Shown: positions 33,792 through 43,111, counted from the first letter of the stretch. The stretch: 64,000 nt of DNA from Phenylobacterium deserti (GCA_943332615.1 CALQQB010000003.1:1-64000); one strand, 5' to 3'. The notes: generated by a model from the sequence alone, not told the origin. Program-made: numbers and translations.

Positions 33792-35410
33792 GGGGTCAGC
33801 CGCCGGATCAAGGCCGCCGTGGACGGGTCGTGCGCGCCGGCGGGTCCGCCCTCCAGCTCCGCGAGAACGCGGGTGGCCAGAGACTTGCCCAGCTCCACGC
33901 CCCACTGATCGTAGCTGTTGATCCCCCACAGCACGCCCTCGACAAAGACCTTGTGCTCATAGAGGGCGATCAGGGCGCCGAGGCGCTCGCCGTCGAGGCG
34001 CTCCAGCACGATGAAGCTGGACGGCCGGTCGCCCGGGAAGGTCCGCTGCGGGGCCAGGGCGTCCACCTCGGCGGCGGGCCGGCCCGCCAGCTCGGCGCGG
34101 ACGTCGGCCTCGCTGCGCCCCACCATCAGCGCCTCGGCCTGGGCGATGGCGTTGGCCAGCAGTTTGGTCTGGGCGGCGGGGTCGCCTTCGGAGCCGGTGC
34201 GCACCGCCAGGATGTCCAGGGGGATGATGTCGGTCCCCTGGTGCAGCAGCTGGAAAAAGGCGTGCTGGCCATTGGTGCCGGCGTCGCCGAATACGCTGGC
34301 CGCCGTCGGGCGCGGGACCGGCTGGCCGTCGGCGGTGACCCGCTTGCCGTTCGACTCCATCTCCAGCTGCTGGAGGAAGGCCGCGAACAGGCGCAGGCGC
34401 TGGGCATAGGGCACGACGGCGCGCAGCGGGCGGCCCAGGCCATTGCGGTTGAACACATGCGCCAGGGCCAGGCGCACCGGGGCATTGGCCTCCAGCGGGG
34501 CGGTGCGGAAGTGCTCGTCCATGGCCGCCGCGCCCGCCAGGAACCGGGCGAACACGTCATATCCAAGGGCTACCGCGCACGAGAGCCCGACCGACGACCA
34601 GATCGAATAACGGCCGCCCACCCAGTCCCAGAAGCCGAACACCTGGTCGGCCGGCACGCCGAACGCCTGGGCCTTGTCCGGTGCGGCGGAGACGGCGACG
34701 AGGTGGCTGTCGGAGGCGGTCCCCAGGCTGGCGCGCAGCCAGGCGCGGGCGGCCTCGGCGTTGGTCAGGGTCTCGAGGGTGGTGAAGGTCTTGGAGACCG
34801 TGACCACCATGGTCTCGGCCGGATCGAGACCGGTCAGCACCTGCGCCAGTTCCGCCGGATCGACGTTGGCGGCGAAGCGCAGTTCGATCTGCGGGGCCAG
34901 TGGCTTCAGCGCCTCCCAGACAAACCGGGGGCCCAGGTCCGACCCGCCGATGCCGATGTGGACGATGCTGCGGAACGGCTTGCCGGTGCAGCCCCGCCGG
35001 ACGCCGGCGCGCACGACGTCGGCGAACGCGCGCATGGCGTTGCGGACCGTCTCGACCTCGCGGGAGATCGGTTGGCCGTTGGCGTGGAAATCGGACCCGT
35101 CCGGTGCGCGCAGGGCCATGTGCAGCGCCGGCCGGCCCTCGGAGGCGTTGACCACCTCGCCGCCGAACAGCCGGGTCCGCGCCGCCTCGACGCCCGACGC
35201 TCGGGCGAGGTCCAGCATCACGTCGAGGTCGGCCAGCGACCAGGGCTGTTTCGAAAGGTCGATCTCCAGCCCGGCGGCGGTCAGCCCCAACCGCGCGACC
35301 CGGTCGGGTTCGGCATCGAACAACCCGGCGATCCGACGATCGCCGGCGGCCGAGGCGGCTTTGGAGAGGGCCGTCCAGGCGGCGTCGCGATCGTTCAAGT
35401 CAGGCCTCAC
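33788..35410 (-). CDS. pgi: Glucose-6-phosphate isomerase
   Basis: 540 residues from GTG at 35410, overlapping the redoxin stop (GTGA). Interconverts glucose-6-P and fructose-6-P. Sugar isomerase signatures: FRSIVHIGIGGSDLGPRFVW, VTVSKTFTTLETLTNAEAAR, FWDWVGGRYSIWSSVGL and GINSYDQWGVELGKSLA. Catalytic Glu/His in FGDAGTNGQHAFFQLLHQGT. Complete, no oddities. Confidence 0.97.
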   Translation of the reverse strand: MRPDLNDRDAAWTALSKAASAAGDRRIAGLFDAEPDRVARLGLTAAGLEIDLSKQPWSLADLDVMLDLARASGVEAARTRLFGGEVVNASEGRPALHMALRAPDGSDFHANGQPISREVETVRNAMRAFADVVRAGVRRGCTGKPFRSIVHIGIGGSDLGPRFVWEALKPLAPQIELRFAANVDPAELAQVLTGLDPAETMVVTVSKTFTTLETLTNAEAARAWLRASLGTASDSHLVAVSAAPDKAQAFGVPADQVFGFWDWVGGRYSIWSSVGLSCAVALGYDVFARFLAGAAAMDEHFRTAPLEANAPVRLALAHVFNRNGLGRPLRAVVPYAQRLRLFAAFLQQLEMESNGKRVTADGQPVPRPTAASVFGDAGTNGQHAFFQLLHQGTDIIPLDILAVRTGSEGDPAAQTKLLANAIAQAEALMVGRSEADVRAELAGRPAAEVDALAPQRTFPGDRPSSFIVLERLDGERLGALIALYEHKVFVEGVLWGINSYDQWGVELGKSLATRVLAELEGGPAGAHDPSTAALIRRLTP

Positions 35411-36027
35411 TCCGCCGAAGAATATTTCACGCTGCAGCCGTAGGGCGCTGATGCGGCCTGGGCTACCGGCCGCCCGGCCTTCACATCGGCCAGCGCGGCG
35501 GTGACGTAGTTCTTCGCTACCTTCAGGCTGTCGGGATCGGGCGTCGGCTGGTCGTCGATACCGCCCATGTAGACGAGGGTCCCGGCCCGATCGATGACGA
35601 ACATGTGCGGCGTCGCCCGGGCGCCATAGGTCCGTCCCACCACGCCTTTCGGGTCAAGCAACACATCGGAGGAGAAGGCGCCCACTTTGGTCTTCCACTG
35701 CCGGGCCTGCGGGCCGGTCAGGTAGCCCTGGAAGCCCGGGGCCGAAGAGATGATCGACAGCCACACCACGCCGTCCGCCGTCGCCTGCTTCTGCAGCCCC
35801 TGCATATGGCCGGAATTGTAGTGCTTCTGGACGTAGGGGCAGCCGTTGTTGGTCCACTCCAGGACGACCGTTCTGCCCTTGAAGTCAGCGAGCGCGCGCG
35901 TCCGGCCATCGGCGTCGACCGCCCTGAAGGCCGGCGCCGGCTGGCCGATCACCGGCGCGGCCATGGCGGGGGTCGCCAGGGCCGAAACGGCGACCAGGGC
36001 CAGGAACAGTCGGCGATCGAACATCAT
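35407..36027 (-). CDS. Exported redoxin / peroxiredoxin-like protein
   Basis: 206 residues with signal peptide (MMFDRRLFLALVAVSALATP, cleavage near AMAA). The thioredoxin-fold domain has a single active-site Cys in LEWTNNGCPYVQKHYNSGHM, then ATPHMFVIDRAGTLVYMGGI. A second Cys lies near the C-terminus (APYGCSVKYSS). AhpC/TSA-type redoxins of this kind act in the periplasm. Lies 16 bp after the DsbD/ScsB-like gene, its probable electron donor; a C. crescentus ScsB has been reported to reduce a peroxiredoxin-like partner. Confidence 0.82.
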   Translation of the reverse strand: MMFDRRLFLALVAVSALATPAMAAPVIGQPAPAFRAVDADGRTRALADFKGRTVVLEWTNNGCPYVQKHYNSGHMQGLQKQATADGVVWLSIISSAPGFQGYLTGPQARQWKTKVGAFSSDVLLDPKGVVGRTYGARATPHMFVIDRAGTLVYMGGIDDQPTPDPDSLKVAKNYVTAALADVKAGRPVAQAASAPYGCSVKYSSAE

Positions 36028-36043
36028 CTCGGACCTCGGCGGG

Positions 36044-38179
36044 TCAGCTGGGCTTGGCGGCGGCGTCGAGCGCCTTGACCACCACGCCCGCGGTCAGGAT
36101 CGACGGCAGGATAACCGGTTCGCCCCCTCTCGCGCCATACACGAGGTAGAGCGGCACCCCGGCGCGCCCGAACCGGGCCAGTTCGGCGGCAATGGCCGGG
36201 TCGCGCTTGGTCCAGTCGGCCTTCAGGTAGACAGCGTTGTGGCGCGTCAGGGCCTCTGAGACCGCCTTGGTCGATAGCGCCACCCGGTCGTTCACCTGGC
36301 AGCTGACGCACCAGGCGGCGGTGTAGTTGACCAGTACCGGGCGGCCCTCGGCCTGCAATGCGGCCAAGCGCTCGGGCGTGTAGGGCTCATAGTCCAGGTG
36401 CGCGGCGTCGGCGCCGACCGCCTGCGTCGGCGCGGCCAGGGTGTACTGCGGCCAGAACGCCCCGCCGCCCACCGCGATCAGGCCCAGCCCCGCCGCGAGG
36501 CTGGCCAGCACGATCGGCCGGCCGCCCGTCGCCACGCGCTTCTGGGCGGTCCCGGCGATCCACAGGGCCAGGGCCAGCACGATGGCGGCCCCCAGTATGC
36601 GCGGCACCGCGTCGGAGCCGACCTGCACCGTCAGCACCCAGACCAGCCAGGCCACGGTGGCGAACATCGGGAACGCGAGCGCTTTCTTGAACGTCTCCAT
36701 CCACGCCCCCGGCCGCGGCAGGCGGGCCAGGAGGCCGGGGATGAAGGCCACCGACACGAAGGGAAGGGCGAACCCGATGGCAAGGCCCAGGAACACCACC
36801 AGCGCGGCCGCTGGCGGCTGGGTCAGGGCCCAGCCGATCGCCGGGCCCATGAAGGGCGCGGTGCAGGGTGCGGCCACCACCACCGCCAGCACGCCGGTGA
36901 AGAACGAACCGGCCAGCCCGCCGCCCGAAGCCAGGCCCGTACCGGCGCCCTGCAGCGAGGTTCCGACCTCGAACAGGCCCGAAAGGTTCAGCGCCACGGC
37001 CAGCATCAGCAGGGCCAGGGCGGCGACCACCGGCGGATCCTGCAGCTGGAAGCCCCAGCCCAGCTGCGCGCCCGCCGCTCGGAGTGCGATCAACAGGCCC
37101 GCGAGGCTCAGGAAGGTCACCAGAACGCCGGCCCCGAACGCGATGCCCTGGCCCCGCGCCCTGGCCTCATGGCCGCCATGGCCGGCAAGCGAGGCGGCCT
37201 TCATGGCCAGCACCGGGAACACACATGGCATCAGGTTCAGGATCAACCCGCCCAGCAGCGCGAAGAACGCCGCGCTGACCAGCCCCAGGTTGGCCGCGCC
37301 GGCGGGGGCTGTGACCTTCACCGGCGGCGGGCCCAAGCCCGAAGCTCCGGGCGGCAGCGGCCCCGGCGCGGCGGTGACCTCATAGGCCTTGCCGGCCAGC
37401 GCCAGCACGCCAGCCAGTTGCTTCGGCGGGGTGGGCGACTGGAAGTCGTAGCCAGGGGTCAGGGTCACCGTCAGGCCGTCGGGGCCCCGTTCGATGGCCT
37501 GCGGCCGGGCGTGGTCGATAACGGTCCCGGAGAACGGGTAGAAATAGGCGCCGGAAAGGTCCGCCCCCTTGAGCGTGGCGCCGGTGATGGCGAGCTTCAC
37601 GGTGTCGCCCTGCTTTTCGAACGCGCCGGCCAGCCCCGCGGGCTTCGGCGCGTCGGCCACGGCCCTGGCGATCCTGGCGCTCCACCGCGGATCGGCGGGC
37701 GCCGGGCCGGGCGTCACCGGCAGGGTCAGCTTCAGCACCGCGTCCTCGGGCACGCAGATGTCGGCGCAGACCAGGAAGGCCGCCGCCGCCGTCAGGGTGA
37801 TGGTCTGGCCCGGCTTGGCGTTCGCCGGTGCGGTCAGGGTGACCGGCAGCAGGACCTCGCCCTCATAGCCGTAGTTCACCAGCGGCCCCACCGGCAGCCG
37901 GTGCGGGGTGGGCCAGGTGAAGTCGGACGCGGTCCAGCCCGGCGGCAGGGTCCACTTGATCTTGGTGGCCTCGCCGCTATCGCCGGCGTTGCGCCAATAG
38001 GTGTGCCAGTCCTTCTGGATCTTCTGGCGCAGCGCCACCTGGATCGTCTGGCCCGGCGCGATGCCCTGGGTTCCGGCCACGAGCTCGGCCTGGATGTGGC
38101 CGGTGTTCACCGGCTGCGCGAATGAGGCGCCGGAAAAGATCAGAGCGACGAGCGCGCCCAGTAGAATTCGCATGGTCAT
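36044..38179 (-). CDS. Protein-disulfide reductase, DsbD/ScsB family
   Basis: 711 residues (ATG 38179, or ATG 38173 two codons later). Carries electrons from cytoplasmic thioredoxin across the inner membrane. Signal peptide MTMRILLGALVALIFSGASF. Large N-terminal periplasmic domain with Cys pair CADIC (ScsB-type DUF255-less form). Membrane domain of about eight helices with the paired Cys in LNLMPCVFPVLAMKAA and VVAAPCTAPFMGPAIG. C-terminal thioredoxin domain with VNYTAAWCVSCQVNDRVAL. The long N-domain suggests ScsB rather than DsbD proper. trxA, the cytoplasmic donor, is in the same run. Confidence 0.9.
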   Translation of the reverse strand: MTMRILLGALVALIFSGASFAQPVNTGHIQAELVAGTQGIAPGQTIQVALRQKIQKDWHTYWRNAGDSGEATKIKWTLPPGWTASDFTWPTPHRLPVGPLVNYGYEGEVLLPVTLTAPANAKPGQTITLTAAAAFLVCADICVPEDAVLKLTLPVTPGPAPADPRWSARIARAVADAPKPAGLAGAFEKQGDTVKLAITGATLKGADLSGAYFYPFSGTVIDHARPQAIERGPDGLTVTLTPGYDFQSPTPPKQLAGVLALAGKAYEVTAAPGPLPPGASGLGPPPVKVTAPAGAANLGLVSAAFFALLGGLILNLMPCVFPVLAMKAASLAGHGGHEARARGQGIAFGAGVLVTFLSLAGLLIALRAAGAQLGWGFQLQDPPVVAALALLMLAVALNLSGLFEVGTSLQGAGTGLASGGGLAGSFFTGVLAVVVAAPCTAPFMGPAIGWALTQPPAAALVVFLGLAIGFALPFVSVAFIPGLLARLPRPGAWMETFKKALAFPMFATVAWLVWVLTVQVGSDAVPRILGAAIVLALALWIAGTAQKRVATGGRPIVLASLAAGLGLIAVGGGAFWPQYTLAAPTQAVGADAAHLDYEPYTPERLAALQAEGRPVLVNYTAAWCVSCQVNDRVALSTKAVSEALTRHNAVYLKADWTKRDPAIAAELARFGRAGVPLYLVYGARGGEPVILPSILTAGVVVKALDAAAKPS

Positions 38180-38311
38180 GTCCGCGCTGTACCGGCGCTA
38201 TATGGCGCACCGGGGGCCTGACCGCAAAGTGACGCTGTAAAGCGGCTCGACTTGGGCGCCGCGCCGGCCATGATCGACGAATCGTGTTCTCGACGACCCG
38301 GAGATCCGTCC

Positions 38312-38704
38312 TTGCCCGCCTCCTTCGACGATATCCAGATCGGACAGGTCGCATCCCTCGGCGTCGCGGCCGTGGACGCCGCCGCCCTCGACGCCTTCGT
38401 GATCGCCTTCGCGCCGGGCTGGACGACGGATCGCGGCGCACCGGACGCCATGGTCTTCGCCATCTGGTCCCGGCTCGACGCCCTGGCCGCCTCGAACTGG
38501 CAGCAGACCAAGCGGCTGGGGGTCGATGCGCTGCGCTGGATGCGCAACCCGCCGGCCGGCGAACTGCTGCGGGCCCGGATGACGGTGATGGCCAAGGACG
38601 CCGTCGGCGACGACAAGGGCATCGTCATCGCCCAGCACGACCTGCTCGACGAAGCCGGCCGGCTGGTGTTCTCGTGCCTGACCCGGAGCGTTATCGCGCG
38701 CTAG
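38312..38704 (+). CDS. MaoC-like hot-dog domain protein
   Basis: 130 residues from TTG at 38312 (GGAGAT upstream), which gives (M)PASFDDIQIGQVASLGVAAV, the normal start of this family; the longer frame to 38252 is less likely. Single hot-dog fold; ITAEDIxxFAxxFDP is replaced by VDAAALDAFVIAFAPGW, so the hydratase Asp/His pair is not obvious. Contains LRWMRNPPAGELLRARMTVM and a terminal GRLVFSCLTRSVIAR. Enzymatic activity doubtful. Stops tail to tail with sapC (CTAG). Confidence 0.75.
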   Translation: MPASFDDIQIGQVASLGVAAVDAAALDAFVIAFAPGWTTDRGAPDAMVFAIWSRLDALAASNWQQTKRLGVDALRWMRNPPAGELLRARMTVMAKDAVGDDKGIVIAQHDLLDEAGRLVFSCLTRSVIAR

Positions 38705-39501
38705 CTGTTCAGGGCCGGCGGCTGCTCTTCGTTGGCCTTGGTCATGGCCAGGGCGATCAGGCGGTCCCAGCCGACCAGGCTGTGGATGTGGGCATAGATC
38801 TGGCCCAGGGCGCCGTTGTCGCGCAGTTCCACGAACTTGGCCGTGGGCAGGGCGTTCAGCTTGTCTTCCGAGACGCCGAAATATTCCGCGATCTTCTGCG
38901 GTTCGCCCGCCGTGCCGTCGGGATTGGCCGGGGTGAAGGTGGCGGTCTTCATCTCGAACAGGTCCAGGTCCTTCAGGATCTGGACGAAGCCCATGGTCCG
39001 CTGCCGCTCGACTTCGAAGTTGTTGCAGAACTCGATGCAGTTCTTCGTGTACTCGGTCGGCTCACCGGCGGCGTCGAAGAAGGGCATGTCGTAGCCCTTG
39101 TCGACGATGAACTCGGCGCCGCGGTCGATGCACAGCACCATCTGCTTGTTGGTGTCGTCGTTGGCGAAGACGAACGGATAGCGGCGCACGTAGGCCGGGA
39201 TGTAGATGCCGCTCTCGAAGGTGCCGTCCGGCTTGACGAACATGTTGTCGCCGGCGTTCAGGCCCATCACCGCGATCGGCAGCTTCTCGTCGCCGACGAA
39301 GATGATCGGGCCGGTCACCGCCGACAGCGGAAACTCCCCGACCGTCAGCGGGATGGCGTGGCCGGCCTTTGCGAAGCCGAACGGGCCGTCCATGCGCTTC
39401 ACGCCGAGGCCCGAGTGCAGCTCTTTCGCGAGCGGCTCCGGGTTCGAGTAGAACAGGACGTTGCCGGAGAGCTGGCCCGGCATCTGAGGTGTGGTGGCCA
39501 T
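38701..39501 (-). CDS. sapC: SapC family protein
   Basis: 266 residues from ATG at 39501 (MATTPQMPGQLSGNVLFYSN). SapC is named from the Campylobacter S-layer export locus, but in alphaproteobacteria its role is not established. Seen: FAKAGHAIPLTVGEFPLSAV, GPIIFVGDEKLPIAVMGLNA, GIYIPAYVRRYPFVFANDD and a C-terminal helix DRLIALAMTKANEEQ. No signal peptide, so cytoplasmic. Its occurrence in a genome with an RTX/S-layer-like protein at position 1 is notable, though the genes are far apart. Confidence 0.88.
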   Translation of the reverse strand: MATTPQMPGQLSGNVLFYSNPEPLAKELHSGLGVKRMDGPFGFAKAGHAIPLTVGEFPLSAVTGPIIFVGDEKLPIAVMGLNAGDNMFVKPDGTFESGIYIPAYVRRYPFVFANDDTNKQMVLCIDRGAEFIVDKGYDMPFFDAAGEPTEYTKNCIEFCNNFEVERQRTMGFVQILKDLDLFEMKTATFTPANPDGTAGEPQKIAEYFGVSEDKLNALPTAKFVELRDNGALGQIYAHIHSLVGWDRLIALAMTKANEEQPPALNS

Positions 39502-39667
39502 CACGTACCTTTGAAAGTCATGAGGCGGGGACGCCGGCGTCCGGGTCTCCCGCGCAAGGTCGCCGCTTCTAACTGATTGAAGCGGGCCCCGCAAATGCCG
39601 TCGCCTCTTGCGTGTGCGGCGTCATGCCTCTTCAATCGTCATCACCATACGAAGGGGCCGGACGCGC

Positions 39668-40543
39668 ATGCCGATCTACTATCCCGACATCCTGGACCAG
39701 GGCACGAAACCCCGCACCTTCACCTATGGCGACAAGGACGTGATGCTCTAAGGCCTGGGCATCGGCCTGGGCGCGGACCCGATGAACGAGACCGAGCTGG
39801 CCTTCGTCTATGAAAAGGCCCTGAAGGTGGTGCCGACCGCGGCCACCGTGCTCGCCGGCCGGGCCATGGCCGAACCGCTGCCCACCCCGCCGGGCCACCG
39901 GCCCAGCCTGCCCAACTACCTGATGCTGGTGCATGGCGAGCAGAAGGTGGAGCTGCACCGCCCGTTGCCGACCTCGGGGACCTTCACCACCGAGAACCGC
40001 ACCATCGGCGCCTACGACAAGGGCGCGGACAAGGGCGCGGTGCTGGTCAACCAGACCACCTGGAAGGACGCGACCGGCGCGCTGGTCGCCACCCTCACCG
40101 GCTCCAGCTTCTGCCGCGCCGACGGCGGCTTCGGCGGCCCCTCGGACGGCCAGCCCGAGCCGCACCCGATGCCCACGCGCAAGCCCGACCTGTCGGTGGA
40201 TATCGCCACCCGGGAGGACCAGGCGTTGCTCTATCGCCTGAACGGCGACCGCAACCCGCTGCACTCCGACCCGGAGAGCGCGCGGAGGTCCGGCTTCGCC
40301 CGGCCGATCCTTCACGGCCTCTGCACCTATGGTATCACCTGCCGCGCCGTGCTGCAGGCGATCACCGGCTTCGATCCCGACCAGATTCTGAGCCATCAGG
40401 CCCGATTCTCGGCCCCGGTGTTCCCGGGCGACGTCATCACCGTCGATCTGTGGAAAGACGGCCGCGACATCTCGTTCGAGGCCAGGGTCGCGGCGCGCGG
40501 CGTCACGGTGATCAAGAACGGGCTGACGGTGCTGCGGAGCTGA
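39668..40543 (+). pseudogene. MaoC-type enoyl-CoA hydratase with in-frame stop
   Basis: The frame from ATG 39668 (MPIYYPDILDQGTKPRTFTY, GDKDVML) meets TAA at 39749, where relatives have Tyr (MLYALGIGLGADP), then continues open for 263 codons. Downstream it has the double hot-dog of MaoC/17-beta-HSD4-type hydratases: FVYEKALKVVPTAATVLAG, LPTSGTFTTENRTIGAYDKG and the catalytic block YRLNGDRNPLHSDPESARRS then PILHGLCTYGI. Restart at ATG 39782 (MNETELAF) would lose only 38 residues, so a shortened protein is possible. A single substitution (TAC/TAT to TAA) or a sequencing error explains it. Confidence 0.8.
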
Positions 40544-40556
40544 GGCGCCGCGACGT

Positions 40557-41087
40557 TCAGGGCCGGGACTGTGAGAAGAACATGTGCCGGCGCAGCGGGT
40601 GATCCTCAGCCAGCTTTGGGTGATCGAAATCTCGCGCCGGGTCCGGGGTCATGCCGATCTTGGTCATGACCGCCTGCGAGCGGACGTTGGTCTGCGCGGT
40701 GATGGCGACCACCTGATCGATGTCCAGGTTGGCAAAGGCCCAGTCGCGAGCGGCCCGCGCGCCCTCCGTCGCCAGGCCCATCCCCTGAGCCTCCGGATGT
40801 ATCCGCCACCCAAGCTCGATCGCGCCGGGCGCCGGCAACCCCTCGCCCATCACCATCAGGCCGACCATGCCCACCAGCCGGCCGTCGGTCTTCCGCTCGG
40901 CGCCCCAGAAGCCGAAGCCCTGGTCGGCCATCTGCGCGGAGATACGGTCCATCATCGCGTCGCCCTCGGCCCGCGTCAGGGCGCTGGCCAGCCAGGCGCC
41001 GACCTCGGGATGACCGTTGAGCGCGGCGAAGGCGTCGCGGTCGTCCTCGCGATAGGGCCGCAGGATCAGGCGCGGCGTTTGGATCAA
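40557..41087 (-). CDS. GNAT acetyltransferase, RimJ/RimL type
   Basis: 176 residues from TTG at 41087, overlapping the aguB stop (TTGA). N-terminus MIQTPRLILRPYREDDRDAF is diagnostic of the RimJ/L group. Acetyl-CoA site: ELGWRIHPEAQGMGLATEGA, then NVRSQAVMTKIGM. Substrate unknown. Its coupling to aguAB hints that it could act in polyamine metabolism, but such proteins are often unrelated to neighbours. Confidence 0.9.
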   Translation of the reverse strand: MIQTPRLILRPYREDDRDAFAALNGHPEVGAWLASALTRAEGDAMMDRISAQMADQGFGFWGAERKTDGRLVGMVGLMVMGEGLPAPGAIELGWRIHPEAQGMGLATEGARAARDWAFANLDIDQVVAITAQTNVRSQAVMTKIGMTPDPARDFDHPKLAEDHPLRRHMFFSQSRP

Positions 41088-41962
41088 GCGGGACGCCCCT
41101 GCGCCAATGCGCCGTAGAGGTCGGGCCGCCGGTCACGGAAGAAGCCCCAGGCGGCGCGGTGGGTCTCCAGGAAATCGAGGTCGAAGGTGGCGTGCGCCAG
41201 CCCCTCGTCGTCCCGGCCCAGCGCGCTCACCAGGTCGCCCCGGTGGTCGGCGATGAAACTTGAGCCATAGAACGTCTGACCGCCGCCCGGATAGTTTTCC
41301 CAGGGCTCGAAGCCGATCCGGTTCGCACCCACCACCGGGATCACGTTGGAGACCGCGTGGCCCTGCATGGCGCGGCGCCAGGGCGCGGCGGTGTCCAAGG
41401 TGTCGTCATGCGGTTCCGAGCCGATGGCGGTGGGGTAGAGCAGCACCTCGGCGCCCATCAGGGTCATGGCCCGCGCGCACTCCGGATACCACTGGTCCCA
41501 GCAGATGCCGACGCCGAGGCGGCCGAACCGGGTGTCCCAGACCTTGAAGCCGGTGTCGCCGGGCCGGAAGTAGTACTTCTCCATATAGCCGGGGCCATCG
41601 GGGATATGGCTCTTGCGATAGACGCCCATCAGTGTGCCGTCGGCGTCGATCATCACCAGGCTGTTGAAATAGTGCGGCCCCTCGCGCTCGAAGATCGAGA
41701 TCGGCAGCACCACGCCCAGCGCCTTGGCCAGCGGCGCCAGCGCCGTGACGCAGGGGTGCTCGCGCCACGGGTAGGCGGTGCGGAACCAGCGCTCCTCCTG
41801 CGCCACGCAGAAGTAGGGGCCCTGAAACAGTTCCGACGGCAGGATGACCTGCGCGCCGGCCGCTGCGGCCTCGCGGATTAAGCCCTCGGTCTTGGCGATG
41901 TTGGCGGCCATGTCCTCGCCATAGGACGTCTGGATGGCGGCGACGGAGAGGGTCCGCGTCAT
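41084..41962 (-). CDS. aguB: N-carbamoylputrescine amidase
   Basis: 292 residues. Nitrilase-fold enzyme converting N-carbamoylputrescine to putrescine. Catalytic Glu in VILPSELFQGPYFC, Lys in GVYRKSHIPDGPGYMEKYYF, Cys in LGVGICWDQWYPECARAM. The family block GFEPWENYPGGGQTFYGSSF supports AguB rather than another nitrilase. Overlaps the aguA stop by one base. Confidence 0.95.
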   Translation of the reverse strand: MTRTLSVAAIQTSYGEDMAANIAKTEGLIREAAAAGAQVILPSELFQGPYFCVAQEERWFRTAYPWREHPCVTALAPLAKALGVVLPISIFEREGPHYFNSLVMIDADGTLMGVYRKSHIPDGPGYMEKYYFRPGDTGFKVWDTRFGRLGVGICWDQWYPECARAMTLMGAEVLLYPTAIGSEPHDDTLDTAAPWRRAMQGHAVSNVIPVVGANRIGFEPWENYPGGGQTFYGSSFIADHRGDLVSALGRDDEGLAHATFDLDFLETHRAAWGFFRDRRPDLYGALAQGRPA

Positions 41963-42951
41963 CAGGCCGGCTCCTGCTGGGTGATGCAGTGGAACGAGCC
42001 GCCGCCGGTCAGGATGGCCAGCGACGGCAGGCCGATGACCGCGCGGTCGGGGAACAGCTGTTTCAGCATCTCCACCGCGAACTTGCCCGGCTGCTCGGCA
42101 TAGATCGGCACGATGACGGCGGTGTTGGCGATCAGGAAGTTCATGTGGCTGGCCGGGATCGGGCCCTCTTCGCCATCGATCCAGCCCGGCGACGGAATGC
42201 GGATCACCTTCAGCTTCGCGCCCGTCGCATCGGTCATGCCGCCCAGCCGGCGCGCCGCGTCGTCATAGGCGTCGGCGTTCGGGTCGCCCCGGCCCCAGGC
42301 CACCGGACAGACCACCGTGGCCGGCGCCACGAACCGCGCCAGATTGTCCACATGGCCGTCGGTGTGGTCGTTCCTCAGGCCCTGGCCCAGCCACAGCAGC
42401 TTCTTCGCCCCCAGGCTCTCCGCCAGCGCGGCCTGCGCCTTGGCGTCGGTCCAGCCGGGGTTGCGGTTGGCGTTCAGCAGGCACTGGCCGGTGGTCAGCA
42501 CCGTGCCCGCGCCGTCATGGTCGACGGCCCCGCCCTCCAGGATGAAGTCGTGCCGGGTGAGCGGTACGCCGGCGGCCTCGGCGATCTGGGCGGCCACCGT
42601 ATCGTCATGCTCCAGGTCGTACTTTCCGCCCCAGCCGTTGAAGCGGAAGCCGTGCGCGCGGCCGCCCGAGAAGATCGGACCGGTGTCGCGCAGCCAGATG
42701 TCGCCGAACAGCCCCGGCACGATCTCGATCCCGGCCACGTCGCCCAGCATCACGCGGGCGGCGGCCTCACCGTCCGGATGGCCGGTCATCAGCTTCACGT
42801 GCTCGCCGCCGGGCCCGGCCAGGGCTCGGGCCAGCGCCGCGACCTCGGCCTGGGCGGCCGGCAGGTCGTCCTTCCACAGATCGGCGTGGCTGGGGAACCC
42901 CAGCCACATGGCCTTGTGTGGCGCCCATTCAGCGGGAATGACGAAGCTCAT
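41962..42951 (-). CDS. aguA: Agmatine deiminase
   Basis: 329 residues from ATG 42951, with GGAGGA five bases upstream; the frame to 42990 is not needed. Hydrolyses agmatine to N-carbamoylputrescine, feeding AguB. Peptidyl-arginine-deiminase fold: MSFVIPAEWAPHKAMWLGFP, DIWLRDTGPIF, LEGGAVDHDGAGTVLTT, NDHTDGHVDNLARFVAPAT, and the catalytic Cys in GGGSFHCITQQEPA at the very C-terminus. The product route to putrescine needs an arginine decarboxylase encoded elsewhere. Confidence 0.96.
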   Translation of the reverse strand: MSFVIPAEWAPHKAMWLGFPSHADLWKDDLPAAQAEVAALARALAGPGGEHVKLMTGHPDGEAAARVMLGDVAGIEIVPGLFGDIWLRDTGPIFSGGRAHGFRFNGWGGKYDLEHDDTVAAQIAEAAGVPLTRHDFILEGGAVDHDGAGTVLTTGQCLLNANRNPGWTDAKAQAALAESLGAKKLLWLGQGLRNDHTDGHVDNLARFVAPATVVCPVAWGRGDPNADAYDDAARRLGGMTDATGAKLKVIRIPSPGWIDGEEGPIPASHMNFLIANTAVIVPIYAEQPGKFAVEMLKQLFPDRAVIGLPSLAILTGGGSFHCITQQEPA

Positions 42952-43005
42952 CCGGTCCTCCAAAAGCCGCGGGCAGATGGCCCTGACCATCTACCGCGTC
43001 AATCC

Positions 43006-43107
43006 CTCCCCTTCATGGCGAGCGCAGCGAGCCGGGTGAGGAATGCGGCGCAGGTCTCCCCACCCCGCTCGCCTGAAGGCGAGCATCCCTCCCCATGAAG
43101 GGGAGGG
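43006..43107. repeat. Composite dispersed palindrome upstream of aguA
   Basis: ccctccccttcatggcgagc, then a stretch ending ccgggtgagg, is the inverted relative of 2021-2061; a second hairpin (gctcgcctgaaggcgagc) follows, then ccctccccatgaaggggaggg at 43087-43107, identical to 2041-2061. It lies between the aguA start and the receptor terminator. Confidence 0.65.
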
Positions 43108-43111
43108 ATAC

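Noticed and set aside
33686-35443. 585-codon plus-strand frame opposite pgi
   Set aside because: Mirror frame of pgi; no ribosome-binding site or family resemblance.
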